From: DASXZH01 sp036502005
Lineage (GTDB): Bacteria > Armatimonadota > Fimbriimonadia > Fimbriimonadales > Fimbriimonadaceae
DNA: 64,000 bases
NCBI GenBank assembly: GCA_036502005.1
Contig: DASXZH010000090.1
Coordinates: 1 to 64,000 of the forward strand
Direction: 5' to 3'
Shown here one piece after another: positions 49,875-59,539 of the stretch. Both the position numbers and the translations under genes were made by a program. The notes beneath the pieces are model-generated. The model did no database searches. It saw only the letters and a program-made list of their open reading frames with translations, and had not been told where the DNA came from. Positions within the stretch are counted from its first letter, which is position 1; each line of letters opens with the position of its first letter.

Positions 49875-52598
49875 CTAGATCTTCTTCTTCCCGCCCTTCT
49901 TAGAACCTCCAGCTTTTACTGCGCCGGAATTCGGGGCACTTTTCGGCGCTGATGTCGCCTTAGTGGTTCCCTTTGCCGGAACTCCACCTTTTGGAACGAC
50001 CATAAGCGGATGAGGCTCCTTCGTGCCGTCCTTAAGAGTGAACGTGAGGCCCACCGGCCCTGGCTTGGCCGTCAGCGTCTTTGTGAGACTGATGATTCCG
50101 CGCAAAGCGGCCGGGTCGTATAGCCACTTGAGTTGGCCGTTGGCGGCGTCGACTCTTACGACCTGGTCCAGGTTGCTCCCTTCCACGGGCAGGTCTCCTA
50201 CCATGGCCTGGGGAGCTTGCAGGGTGGTGATAGTTAACCGCGTTACCACCGGAGCGCCCTTGCCACTCGGCTTACCCTTCGCTCCGGAAGGGCTAACGGA
50301 AATATTAACATCCACTTTGGCGGGCGGTGGTTCGAGAGTGACAGGGAACTTCACGGGCACCCCATTGTTTCGAAAGACGATGATGGAGCACAGGTCTTTG
50401 GCCTGCGCGGCCGTCAACCGATATCGCAAGACTCCCTGATTCGAGACTGGGTCCATTTCCGCGTCTTTTCCGGTTAGCAGGAGCCCATTGGCCACCACCG
50501 TCACGTAGTTCTTGGTCGCCGTCGAGTTGGCTGCGAATCCTGCCGTTCCGTCCAAATTCGCCCCTACGATGATGAGATCCATATTGGATTCCGCCGGAGC
50601 AGTAATACCAGCGGAAGTTCTTTTGCCGGCTCGCGTTTCCGCATCGGCGACCAAAATGGCGGACGCGATGTTAAAGTCGTCATCTAACGCGGGCCTAAAG
50701 GTTGGGGCGTCCATAAGATGGAAACCCAACCGCTCGACGCGTAGCATTCGATTCTCATGGATAGCGCTTTTCGGCACAGTGCATTCGAGTGTAATGCTTT
50801 GCCCATCCGTCGAATAGGATATCGGCTTGTCTGATAGTCCCGCGACACAATCACCGATTGAAATAACGGTTGGGGCGGAGATATTGAGCTGGCCAAAGGC
50901 TCCGGAAGTTGCGTTGGCCGATTTTACTAACGCCCCATTTGGCCCGGCTGTTAAGCCTTTTTCCGCGCTTGTAGCTCTCTTGAGCTTCATGGATGCATGG
51001 CCGCTCTGTAGTTGGCTTGAAACATTTTGCGGTGTGGCGGCTGGAGCGACCACATCTTGGCCGCCGATACTCTTTTCCTGCACCTTCTGATTTGCATCCT
51101 CATCCGTAAGTTGGGCGCTCAGCGCGCTTTTGCTAACGAGGACGATATGCGCTCGCTCGTTATCCATATCGACGGGAATGAGAAATGAACGTTGTAAGTC
51201 AATCTTCCATCCGTAGGGAAACACGTCGTTCTCGTTATAAAGTTCGATGGGAGATGTTTCCCCATAGGGACCGGTAACTTTAAAACCGTTGATTAGCTTT
51301 GCTGCGGGAGCCGTGAAAACGAGGTGTGTCTCGCTTTCCCGTGCAAAAGCCGTGGCCGGAAGCGGCACACCGCCGACCGAAACGCCGGTTCCATCAAAAA
51401 AGTTAAAGCCGCTCAGCGCGACAGAAGCTTGGCCATTACCGGCGTCGGTAACGTCATAGTCCGACACATGAGGCGATAAGGCTGTTTCCGTCGCATCATT
51501 CGGATAAGCATCCAGATCGTTAAGTTGAACACTGTCTTCCTGGCAAATCTCGTCACCGACAATGCCAGTCTTGCGATCGTAGTGACGCCAGACGGTGGTC
51601 GCAACAACCTTGCCCACGTAGGAAAGCTGCCCAATCGCCGCGTCTGGAGCGTAAGCGGAGTTAGGCAGACTTATCGCTGCGTAGACTTGCCTCAGTCCCG
51701 GTTGAACGGTGGATTGATTGAGAACGGGGCGGAATTGCCAGCCGAACGTGAGGGGATTTTTTCCGCTTGCAGCCTGTCCCTGAAAGGCGACCGTATCGAC
51801 ATCTCGGGCCAAATACAGATTGGAACTGGAGTGGCTGCTTGTTGCGGACACTCCCAAGAACTGAAACACGGTCCCAATGCTGAAGCCCGTGTTGCTGCTT
51901 GTGTAGGAGGCAACGTTGTAAGTTTTTTGCTGGGGCAGAAGAGAGACAAGTGCTGGGGCATCGCCCTCCGAAACGTCGTAGTCGTTCTTGCTGAACCTCT
52001 TATCGGGAAAAACCTGCACGGTAACTTCCGCCACCGCGTCCTTAAACTTGGGCTGAACGCTGATGCCAAAACCGACGACAACTTGTTGGCGGGGCCTTGG
52101 GCTATAAGGCTCGGCGCCTTGGGTGCTGCCATCGTTGAAAACTCGATCCGTTATGGAGCCGTTAAGCAGCAACTGAAGGTTGAGCACCTGGAACTGAAGT
52201 TCGGTCTGTTCAGCAAGCGTGTCCTCGGCTCCCAAGGAAGCACCGCCTGATTTTCCCGTGGCGCTTTTACTTGAATCCGCACTAGATTTGCTGTCCGGTT
52301 TCTCAACAGGGGTTCCAAGCGAGCCACTGACCTGAAGCTGAGAATCCGCGGAACTACTCGCCTGAAGGCTCCCTATTGCGCCTGAAAGCGCCGATCTGTC
52401 AAACAAAGGCGAAAAGCCGATTAGAGCGCGCTGATAGCCCGCAAACTGTTGGGCCAACATTCGCTGATCGTAGATCTTCGTTTGACCGACTTCGATGCCG
52501 TTGCCAAGGTGGCTAGGCGCCTTAGAATTCTGCGGCCCAACGACCGGAGAACTCGATAGAACAGTCAAACACAACAGACTACAACCGACCAGACTCAT
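49875..52598 (-). CDS. Large secreted protein with IPT/TIG-like domain
   Basis: The 907-aa protein has an N-terminal hydrophobic signal (about 1-20), a Ser-rich linker (about 90-120), several beta-rich segments and an IPT/TIG-like domain near 395-455 (LSGFNFFDGTGVSVGGVPL, then THLVFTAPA). The C-terminus is low-complexity Lys/Gly (GGSKKGGKKK). No enzyme motif is visible. It is transcribed ahead of the TPR and caspase genes with 62 bp between, and divergently from the larger caspases, so it is likely part of the same extracytoplasmic system, perhaps a surface scaffold or substrate. Confidence 0.7.
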   Translation of the reverse strand: MSLVGCSLLCLTVLSSSPVVGPQNSKAPSHLGNGIEVGQTKIYDQRMLAQQFAGYQRALIGFSPLFDRSALSGAIGSLQASSSADSQLQVSGSLGTPVEKPDSKSSADSSKSATGKSGGASLGAEDTLAEQTELQFQVLNLQLLLNGSITDRVFNDGSTQGAEPYSPRPRQQVVVGFGISVQPKFKDAVAEVTVQVFPDKRFSKNDYDVSEGDAPALVSLLPQQKTYNVASYTSSNTGFSIGTVFQFLGVSATSSHSSSNLYLARDVDTVAFQGQAASGKNPLTFGWQFRPVLNQSTVQPGLRQVYAAISLPNSAYAPDAAIGQLSYVGKVVATTVWRHYDRKTGIVGDEICQEDSVQLNDLDAYPNDATETALSPHVSDYDVTDAGNGQASVALSGFNFFDGTGVSVGGVPLPATAFARESETHLVFTAPAAKLINGFKVTGPYGETSPIELYNENDVFPYGWKIDLQRSFLIPVDMDNERAHIVLVSKSALSAQLTDEDANQKVQEKSIGGQDVVAPAATPQNVSSQLQSGHASMKLKRATSAEKGLTAGPNGALVKSANATSGAFGQLNISAPTVISIGDCVAGLSDKPISYSTDGQSITLECTVPKSAIHENRMLRVERLGFHLMDAPTFRPALDDDFNIASAILVADAETRAGKRTSAGITAPAESNMDLIIVGANLDGTAGFAANSTATKNYVTVVANGLLLTGKDAEMDPVSNQGVLRYRLTAAQAKDLCSIIVFRNNGVPVKFPVTLEPPPAKVDVNISVSPSGAKGKPSGKGAPVVTRLTITTLQAPQAMVGDLPVEGSNLDQVVRVDAANGQLKWLYDPAALRGIISLTKTLTAKPGPVGLTFTLKDGTKEPHPLMVVPKGGVPAKGTTKATSAPKSAPNSGAVKAGGSKKGGKKKI

Positions 52599-52768
52599 CT
52601 ATTACCCCTTAGTTCGAATCTCGCGAACCCATTTGCTCCCAGATACAAAGTCTTCACAGATTATGTTAAGGATATAGGTATCGATCAAAAATGTCAACCT
52701 CTTGTGAGATCAACGGATCAAATCTGTCACACAACCCAATAACAGATTTAGTTTATTCTGGAAATCGT

Positions 52769-54817
52769 ATGGCTTTCCGTCGCGCTTGCGTAACTCTCGT
52801 TTTGCTCGCCCTTTCCATGCTCTCGTTAGCAAAAAGGCATGCGCTTCTCATTGGGATCAACCACTACATCCATCCCGGCCGCAACGTGGACGGCGCTTGG
52901 CGGAATGAGCCCGTTCATGATCTGGACGACGGAGACAATAACGCCACCACCATGCTCCATATTCTTCAGGGTCTTTATGGGTGGGATCCAAAACAAGATG
53001 ATATTCAAATCCTCTTAAGCGCCGAGCAGGTGAGCGATAAATCCTCTTGGCCAAACCCCGATATCACCCCGATGGAGGCAACGAGCGCAAACATCCTTGC
53101 CGCTCTGCAAAAGCTTGAAAATGTTGAGCCAGGCGACACGGTGGTTTTCTATTACTCCGGCCACGGAAGCGTTGTGAAGAATTTGGGACACACAACAAAA
53201 GTGTTTAAATCGAATGCTCCCAACGGTCAAAGCTATAACGTGAGTAACACCATTGTGCCGGTTGACACTCTCACCGTCGGTGCCGATATCACGAACAATG
53301 AAATGGATGCCATTTTCAACAAGATCCTTACCAAGTACAGCGGAGATCAAAAGGTCCATTTAACGGCCATTTTTGATTGCTGCAATAGTGGTGAGATCTG
53401 GCGCGGGAACAACCTCGCGGCGGTTATGAAGGCGGTCCCGCCTGCGACCTCTGATCATGCTGTAACAGAAGACGATTTGCCTAGCGGCCAGACTCCGCTC
53501 GACAATGGTGGAGTATTTTTAACGGCATGCAAATTCGATCAGAACTCTTTGGCTATCGACGATAGCCGGACTGGAAATATGGCGCAGGGCGCACTCACTT
53601 TCGCTCTGGCTCAGTTTCTAGAAAGCTCGCCGGTTGACCCCGATCTTGACAGCCTGAACCTCGCCCTCGCTACTGACGTTTCCGATCTTTCAAGAAACCA
53701 GACCCCGAGCATCGACTGTAAAAACATGCATTTGGACATCTTCGGGCAAGCTTCGGGAAGTCGGGCCCACGAACAAATCCCTGTTCTAGAGCAGAAACCT
53801 GATTACGTGGTTTTGGCGGGTGGCACCGATTTAGGGTTGCATAAGGACACCGTTTTAGAAGGGGTTGCGGGCAACAAAACCGTTCAGTTGACGATTGCAA
53901 ATGAACCAACTTTAACCAGGGCTTATGCTGCTTATCCAAGCGAAGACGCAAGCATTATTGGGCAACTGAAATCAGTAAGAGTGACCCAGTGGACGGATGG
54001 TGGCACCGACGAGACGTTCTGCATCCCTTCTGATACGCCGGCCAGTATTAGCGGGAAGTTGACGTTTTTGCCAGAAGATGGGGTGGAGGTTTCAGCCGAC
54101 CGCAGTAAGAAATTTGATTATGTTCTAACCAGCAAGGGATCAGGCGCCCAAACGTTATACGCTTGGGTTAGGGCCGCCGATACAACCGCGTTCGCTGCTG
54201 GCCTATCTTCGCAAACGGAGCCGCTTTGGGTGGACCTTCCCGATCCAACTGGTATCGATACCTTAAAGTCGGTCGCGAAGGGGCTGGCCCGGTTGGATCG
54301 ATGGCTTGCTCTCAGTTCGCATGACGCCACAGGAGCAAGCTACGAACTGGAAGTTAAGTCTCATAACGACGGCACCGTCTTGAGGCCCGGCGAAGCGCTA
54401 ACAGTGAACCAGTTTTACGACTACAACCTTATCGTTAACGGAGTGCCGAGCGAGAAAAAGTTCGTATATCTCTTCCAGGTCTATCCCGACTTGCACATGC
54501 AGCCGATCTTGCCTCGATCAAGCGCTGATGATCAAAAAGATACGCCTAGAAGCAAGTTGCTCGCCTCGGTAAAACCGAGCAATGGCGGATCGCGAACGGT
54601 ATTTCTCTTGATTTCGGATGAAAAAATCCCTCTCAGTCTCTTCAGCTCTGCGCCCCTGGGGGCTGAACGAGGCGGTGAAAACATGCTCAGCAAACTCTTG
54701 CTAACTAAACACGACCGGATGCGCGGCGAGATCCCGCCTGTCCCACAGAACTGGTCTATCACTCATATCTCGTGCAACGTGAAAGATAACAGCGGCCGAA
54801 TAGGGAGCAAGAATTGA
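52769..54817 (+). CDS. Exported caspase-family protease with long C-terminal half (1)
   Basis: From the ATG at 52769 (682 aa) there is a signal peptide (about 5-22), then a caspase domain: HALLIGINHY near 24, His132 in FYYSGHGS and Cys205 in FDCCNSGEI. The middle (about 330-430) holds a small beta domain and the C-terminal 250 residues look like a DUF4384-type domain (LRPGEALTVNQFYDYNLIV, KKFVYLFQVYPD, then VFLLISDEKIPLSLF). Caspase plus DUF4384 is a known combination in other bacteria. The second copy follows at 54882. A start 26 codons upstream adds no signal-like residues and is rejected. Confidence 0.85.
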   Translation: MAFRRACVTLVLLALSMLSLAKRHALLIGINHYIHPGRNVDGAWRNEPVHDLDDGDNNATTMLHILQGLYGWDPKQDDIQILLSAEQVSDKSSWPNPDITPMEATSANILAALQKLENVEPGDTVVFYYSGHGSVVKNLGHTTKVFKSNAPNGQSYNVSNTIVPVDTLTVGADITNNEMDAIFNKILTKYSGDQKVHLTAIFDCCNSGEIWRGNNLAAVMKAVPPATSDHAVTEDDLPSGQTPLDNGGVFLTACKFDQNSLAIDDSRTGNMAQGALTFALAQFLESSPVDPDLDSLNLALATDVSDLSRNQTPSIDCKNMHLDIFGQASGSRAHEQIPVLEQKPDYVVLAGGTDLGLHKDTVLEGVAGNKTVQLTIANEPTLTRAYAAYPSEDASIIGQLKSVRVTQWTDGGTDETFCIPSDTPASISGKLTFLPEDGVEVSADRSKKFDYVLTSKGSGAQTLYAWVRAADTTAFAAGLSSQTEPLWVDLPDPTGIDTLKSVAKGLARLDRWLALSSHDATGASYELEVKSHNDGTVLRPGEALTVNQFYDYNLIVNGVPSEKKFVYLFQVYPDLHMQPILPRSSADDQKDTPRSKLLASVKPSNGGSRTVFLLISDEKIPLSLFSSAPLGAERGGENMLSKLLLTKHDRMRGEIPPVPQNWSITHISCNVKDNSGRIGSKN

Positions 54818-54881
54818 AATATAAGGGGTTGATTCTCGATCCAAAAGACATTTGGGGCGTGCGCCGCCTTAAAATATAGTT

Positions 54882-57266
54882 GTGCTTTTGCAGTTGGGTT
54901 TCATGGTCGCGTTCAAACTTGCAATCGCAACTTGCCGAGTTGCTCCGGCTCCCATGCAGAGAGCGCTTTTAATTGGCATAAACAACTATCACGCCGGAAC
55001 AAAGGCGGACCCAAAAGCTTGGCGGGATTCGATCCATAACCTGCAGGGCGCGGAAAACGATGTTGACGCGATGAAATCCGCGCTGATCAACTTTTTTCAT
55101 TGGTCCCCAAAAACCGATGGCAAAGGCCCTCTCGATACCGACGACGAGATCATAGAGCTCAAGAGCGATCAGGCCACCCTAAAGGGAATCCGCGATGTTA
55201 TTCAAAAGCAGATCGTTGATAAGGCGCAGCCTGGCGAAACGATCCTCATCTACTATTCCGGCCATGGCAGCACTGTAAAAAATCGCAAGACCACAAAAAT
55301 TGTATATACGCCCGAAAAAGGAGGCCAGCCCTATGGCGTCAGCAACACCATCGTTCCTTCCGACACCCTCTCGGGTGCGCCGGACATTACAGACAAAGAG
55401 CTGGCAGATGACTTTGATCAGATTCTGGATAAAAAGGCCCACGTAACCGCCATGTTCGATAGCTGCTATAGCGGCGAACTAGCGAGGGGCGCGCTTGCTG
55501 CTGGCAAGTCAAAGTGCGCCCCTTCAGCGGTGGTTGAACGGCCAAACATCGATGCGGATCGAGCAGACCCGACGGAAATTCCATATCAAAATGGAGCACT
55601 TATCATTTCAGGGGCACGCTATTTCGAACCGGCATCGGAATCAGCGCCTGATCGAAGCGCGAAACCGGGCGGCGCTTTTACCCAAGCGCTTACGAAGGTG
55701 CTCGCAGACAGCAATGGAGCAATAAGCGTGAAATCTCTTCTGCAGAAGACAAGCGCAAATTTGCAGGTGAACGGATACGAGCAAGACCCTTGTTACGAGT
55801 GTTCGGACGCCGGCCGCTTGGCTCAGAACTTGGTAGGAACGACGGTGCTGACTGCCACAGATCGAAGTATCAACACCACCAGTCAGCCGAAAAGTGCAAC
55901 TGATAAGGTCAGGCTGCAGGGCGGATTGGAAATAGGCCTTCGAGTCGGCACAACCCTGAAAACAGTCGCCGGCGATACCGTGGTTGCCATAGATGATGCC
56001 GAGGTAGGTTCGTCAACCGCGGTTCTGAAATCAGGACCGGAATCGGCCTTCCGAACGGCAACCGAATATAAGGTCGTCGGTCAGCCGCTTGAACACTTTA
56101 CGGGTTTAAAGCTCTATATTCCCCGGTCCACTCTTTCTGTGGACCAACTCAAAAGTTTTGCCGCCCAGCTTCAAACCAAGGCAATCTCTAAGGCTCTTGT
56201 GTTTGATCCGTTGGACAAGGCTCCAACCGAGGAAGTCCTTTGGCGAAACGACGCATGGGGCATGATGAAGCCGGATCAGTCCGTGGCGCCGTTTAATCAA
56301 GACTCCGACGCTGGCTCTTCCGATAAAGTCTTCGTTTCCTATCCCTACGCTAGCGACCTTCCCGAGTTAACAGGATTTAAAGGCGATAAGAATCTGATGA
56401 TTCAAGAGGTGGCTTCGCTGGAAGACCATCCGGACTATGTACTAACGGGGACCATCCAAGATGGAAAGCTGCAATACGCTTGGGTCGCACCCGGTGCCGG
56501 CACCCCCAATACAAACCTTCAGCTCGATGCCCAGGCGCGGGTGGTTGCAAACGATGAACAGAAAGGGGTGCGGGATGGGCTGCTAGACGTATTGCCACAT
56601 GCCACGGGATGGAAAGATGCGAACGATCACACCGCCGATGCTCTCTCTAGCGATGCCGATGGCCTTGCGATCCTCAAGAATTGGATGAGTTTGCATTCAA
56701 CCGACGACTCCATTTTCCCATACCACCTAGAGTTGTTTCCGGCAGGTTCGGATACAAAGGTGGACGAATCCGGAACTGTATGGGGTTACCCCACAGCCGA
56801 CGAGCGAAAGCCCAAAGAAAGCGATAAGCGGTATGTCCTAAAACTTGTGCCCGACCCCGGAGTCCAACCATCCTCACGGCAGGCTCGGTATTTTTATGTC
56901 ATGGATATCAGCGCCGACTATGGGGGTTCGCTGGTTTTTCCGGCAGACAACCGCGATGAGCAGTGGGTCTCAACGGAAAACGACGCCACTAAAACCCTTA
57001 ATGCACCGTTTAGGTTTGTTAAACCCCTAGGGGTTGAGCGCTTCATCCTAGTAAGCTCAACCGAGAAAATTGATCATGACTGCTTCAACTTTAAGGGTCT
57101 TGAGGGGGCCAGGGGCGGCCTTTTAACCGGCATTTCGGCCCTTTTTGCCGGAGCGAAAGCGTTGAACAAGCCATCATCAGAGGACGACGTCGTCCTTCAG
57201 CCATCTACCTGGTCCATTCGCGTCGTTCAGTTTAAGAGCGTTCCCGCCCCAGATACGAAGCAATGA
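54882..57266 (+). CDS. Exported caspase-family protease with long C-terminal half (2)
   Basis: The 794-aa protein (GTG start; ATG at 54903 also possible) has a weak signal-like N-terminus and a caspase domain with RALLIGINNYHA near 27, His128 in YYSGHGS and Cys195 in MFDSCYSGEL. The middle and C-terminal domains parallel those of the previous gene: an SH3-like part near 315-370 (LEIGLRVGTTLKTVAG) and a final part with ARYFYVMDISADYGG and GVERFILVSSTEKI. The loop YGVSNTIVPSDTL is shared by both. Its stop overlaps the CHASE2 start by 4 bp. Confidence 0.86.
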   Translation: MLLQLGFMVAFKLAIATCRVAPAPMQRALLIGINNYHAGTKADPKAWRDSIHNLQGAENDVDAMKSALINFFHWSPKTDGKGPLDTDDEIIELKSDQATLKGIRDVIQKQIVDKAQPGETILIYYSGHGSTVKNRKTTKIVYTPEKGGQPYGVSNTIVPSDTLSGAPDITDKELADDFDQILDKKAHVTAMFDSCYSGELARGALAAGKSKCAPSAVVERPNIDADRADPTEIPYQNGALIISGARYFEPASESAPDRSAKPGGAFTQALTKVLADSNGAISVKSLLQKTSANLQVNGYEQDPCYECSDAGRLAQNLVGTTVLTATDRSINTTSQPKSATDKVRLQGGLEIGLRVGTTLKTVAGDTVVAIDDAEVGSSTAVLKSGPESAFRTATEYKVVGQPLEHFTGLKLYIPRSTLSVDQLKSFAAQLQTKAISKALVFDPLDKAPTEEVLWRNDAWGMMKPDQSVAPFNQDSDAGSSDKVFVSYPYASDLPELTGFKGDKNLMIQEVASLEDHPDYVLTGTIQDGKLQYAWVAPGAGTPNTNLQLDAQARVVANDEQKGVRDGLLDVLPHATGWKDANDHTADALSSDADGLAILKNWMSLHSTDDSIFPYHLELFPAGSDTKVDESGTVWGYPTADERKPKESDKRYVLKLVPDPGVQPSSRQARYFYVMDISADYGGSLVFPADNRDEQWVSTENDATKTLNAPFRFVKPLGVERFILVSSTEKIDHDCFNFKGLEGARGGLLTGISALFAGAKALNKPSSEDDVVLQPSTWSIRVVQFKSVPAPDTKQ

Positions 57267-58717
57267 GAAAGCTGTCCAGCGCAAAGCAAGCATTAAAATC
57301 CATTAAGAGCTTCTTTAAGGAGTGGGCAGAAAAGCCTGAGTGGCTAACCATGCCCATTGCCAGCCTAGCCGTCCTTGGACTTGTGCACGCGTTTGCGTGG
57401 GCCGCGCCAAGTGCCATGGATAAGACGCGAGACGCGCTTTACCCCGGTTTGCAGAAGCTACTTCAACTTGAGGGCGCTAACCAAAAAAATGAGCCGGTGA
57501 TAGTCAACATCAATGGCATGCCGCCCGGGCAGGTAGAGTGGCCAAATCAAACCGGCAAAACTTACTCCGTTACCAATCGCAACGGCCTTGATGCACTTGT
57601 AAAGGCGATTGCATCGGCCAAGGCGGATGCAATCGGAATCGATGTGGACATGTCGGGAGTGCCGGCGGACTACATAAAAACCCACCCCCAAGACCAAAGC
57701 CAGATTCCCATTGGCCCGGCGATTGATCCCTTGGACGATGGCACTTTGTTGCCCCAGTGGCAGGCCCTTAAAAGCTGCCCCGTTTTCGTCGGTGTTTATC
57801 GTTCTCTGCAGGTCAGCTACGATCCCCAATCCGGGTTTCTTGGATCGCCTGATCTGGACTCAATGGCGGCCAGCCTTTTCGTTCCCAACAGCTCACTGGA
57901 AAGGTCCCAGCTTGTTATCAAGATGCTTGACAATGTCAAAGTCGACCATGGAAACACGAATGTCGTCGATCCTAAGTCGATTAAATCGCTCGGCTACGCC
58001 GTAGCTACTGCCCATCAGAACGACCTGGGCCGCGACAACTGGTTTGGCGAAGTGCACGACAAAAATTTTGGCCCTTCGGTAGCCAAGGCAACGGCCCGAA
58101 CCATCGATTACTCCGCTATCGACTCGATGAAGAGGATTCCCTGGAGCGACTTGGTAAAAGCAAACCCGGATGGGACCTTTTCCCCGTTAAACGCCGGTAT
58201 CGAAAAATGGGCTTCCTCCGTCGCAAATCGGCCCGTTTTTTTGGGGAACCTGTATGTGGGCCGCGCCCTTGATACGGCCGATGACAGTTTTGACGCTCCC
58301 GGACATGGCGTGGAACCAGGCGTATTGCTTCACGCAAGTACGGCTTACTCAGTTGCAAACTTTCTTATTGAGATATCGCCAATCGGCATGCTCGTCATCG
58401 ATGGGGCCTTTATCCTTGTTGAAATTCTGCTCTTTTTTGGCTTGCACGAACTGGTGAAACACTGGAAGGGCAAGAAGTGGCAGCCGACAAAAATGCTTAC
58501 TTACGATGCTGTCGCCGGGTTCATGGTCGTTTCGTGCATGGTCGTCTTTTTGCTCATCGTTTCGTGGACGCGCTATGTGGCCGACGATCTGGCGATCCTT
58601 CTTTTAGGCATCGCTACCGATTGGGGGGTACACCACTTTGTGCACCGAAAGAAAAGGGCTTCCAAAAAGGAGGCCGCGGTTGTTGCCGCACCGGAACTGA
58701 TAAAGGAGGAAGCGTAA
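57263..58717 (+). CDS. CHASE2-domain membrane protein without output domain
   Basis: The 484-aa protein has a membrane segment near 30-48, an extracytoplasmic CHASE2 domain of about 320 residues (SAKADAIGIDVDMSG, RPVFLGNLYVGRALDTAD, then GHGVEPGVLLHASTAYS) and three membrane segments near 376-398, 418-437 and 443-460, with a short basic cytoplasmic tail. CHASE2 usually precedes kinase, cyclase or phosphatase domains; none is present here. That leaves a sensor or scaffold role in the membrane, next to secreted caspases. It overlaps the caspase gene and touches the next gene (TAA|ATG). Confidence 0.9.
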   Translation: MRKLSSAKQALKSIKSFFKEWAEKPEWLTMPIASLAVLGLVHAFAWAAPSAMDKTRDALYPGLQKLLQLEGANQKNEPVIVNINGMPPGQVEWPNQTGKTYSVTNRNGLDALVKAIASAKADAIGIDVDMSGVPADYIKTHPQDQSQIPIGPAIDPLDDGTLLPQWQALKSCPVFVGVYRSLQVSYDPQSGFLGSPDLDSMAASLFVPNSSLERSQLVIKMLDNVKVDHGNTNVVDPKSIKSLGYAVATAHQNDLGRDNWFGEVHDKNFGPSVAKATARTIDYSAIDSMKRIPWSDLVKANPDGTFSPLNAGIEKWASSVANRPVFLGNLYVGRALDTADDSFDAPGHGVEPGVLLHASTAYSVANFLIEISPIGMLVIDGAFILVEILLFFGLHELVKHWKGKKWQPTKMLTYDAVAGFMVVSCMVVFLLIVSWTRYVADDLAILLLGIATDWGVHHFVHRKKRASKKEAAVVAAPELIKEEA

Positions 58718-59530
58718 ATGAACTTATTGCCGCTGCTCTTGATGGTTGGGTTGGCTGGCCAAACTCAAACCGCCCCGAAAGACGTTTGGGTTCTGGAGGA
58801 CTTCACGGGGAACGTGAGCCTGAGCTCGGCCACCAACCCCAGACCCCAGTTAGGCGCCGCCGATAAGGCCAGGTTCCTTTATGGAGGCGACCGGCTTAAA
58901 GCGGGTAATCCCAAATCGACTTTTACGGTGGTTTATGCGGGCCACCGAAAGACCTACTCAAGCGTTTTGTCCGTACTTCAAACCTCGCAGGGGACAACCA
59001 ATACGATCAGCGACTACTTCGATTTGGGAGGTGCGCCAAAAGGCGCAGGCACCATGATCACCTATCCTCTGCCCAATCAGCCGGTTTATCCTAGGCTGCT
59101 GCATATTCACTTTAAGGCGGTTCCGGGTAAGGTTTCGTTGGGGATTTATAAGGATGGCAAGGCTCTCTACGGCCCGGTTTCGATCGATGGATCGAAAGGC
59201 ACCTGTGACGACGGAGAACTGGGCCAGCGATTGGTCGCCTCTGGTGCCGATAGCTTCGGCTTAGTTATCCAGCAGGGAACCAAAACTCTTGCCGATGCCA
59301 ACTTTGACGTAATGCCGAAGAATCAGTTGAAAAAGTTGGACGGCGCTTTGTCGGTTTGGCTGAACCTTGGCGGGATCGGCGGCGCTTACGGCAAGGCCAT
59401 GGTCCTGCTACAGAACCAACTCTATTACGAGGCGCTGGACCAATACTTGGCCGCGTTGAAACTGGCCCCTAAAAGCACCGAATTGAACATGCGCGTGAAT
59501 AAACTGCGCGCCGTGCTTCATGCTAAGTAA
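58718..59530 (+). CDS. Secreted FecR/TPR-like protein
   Basis: The 270-aa protein has a signal peptide (about 1-16). DVWVLEDFTGNVSL and LGAADKARFLYGGDRLKAG are reminiscent of FecR-type periplasmic domains, which follow CHASE2 in cyanobacterial clusters. The C-terminal 60 residues are TPR-like (KAMVLLQNQLYYEALDQYLAALKLAPKS). It starts directly at the CHASE2 stop and ends 9 bp before the next gene. The FecR call is a pattern guess; the TPR part is clear. Confidence 0.65.
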   Translation: MNLLPLLLMVGLAGQTQTAPKDVWVLEDFTGNVSLSSATNPRPQLGAADKARFLYGGDRLKAGNPKSTFTVVYAGHRKTYSSVLSVLQTSQGTTNTISDYFDLGGAPKGAGTMITYPLPNQPVYPRLLHIHFKAVPGKVSLGIYKDGKALYGPVSIDGSKGTCDDGELGQRLVASGADSFGLVIQQGTKTLADANFDVMPKNQLKKLDGALSVWLNLGGIGGAYGKAMVLLQNQLYYEALDQYLAALKLAPKSTELNMRVNKLRAVLHAK

Positions 59531-59539
59531 CGAACTATT

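Noticed and set aside
52691..52768. 26-residue extension of the first large caspase
   Set aside because: The signal peptide begins at the ATG at 52769; the extra residues are polar and unlike a signal.
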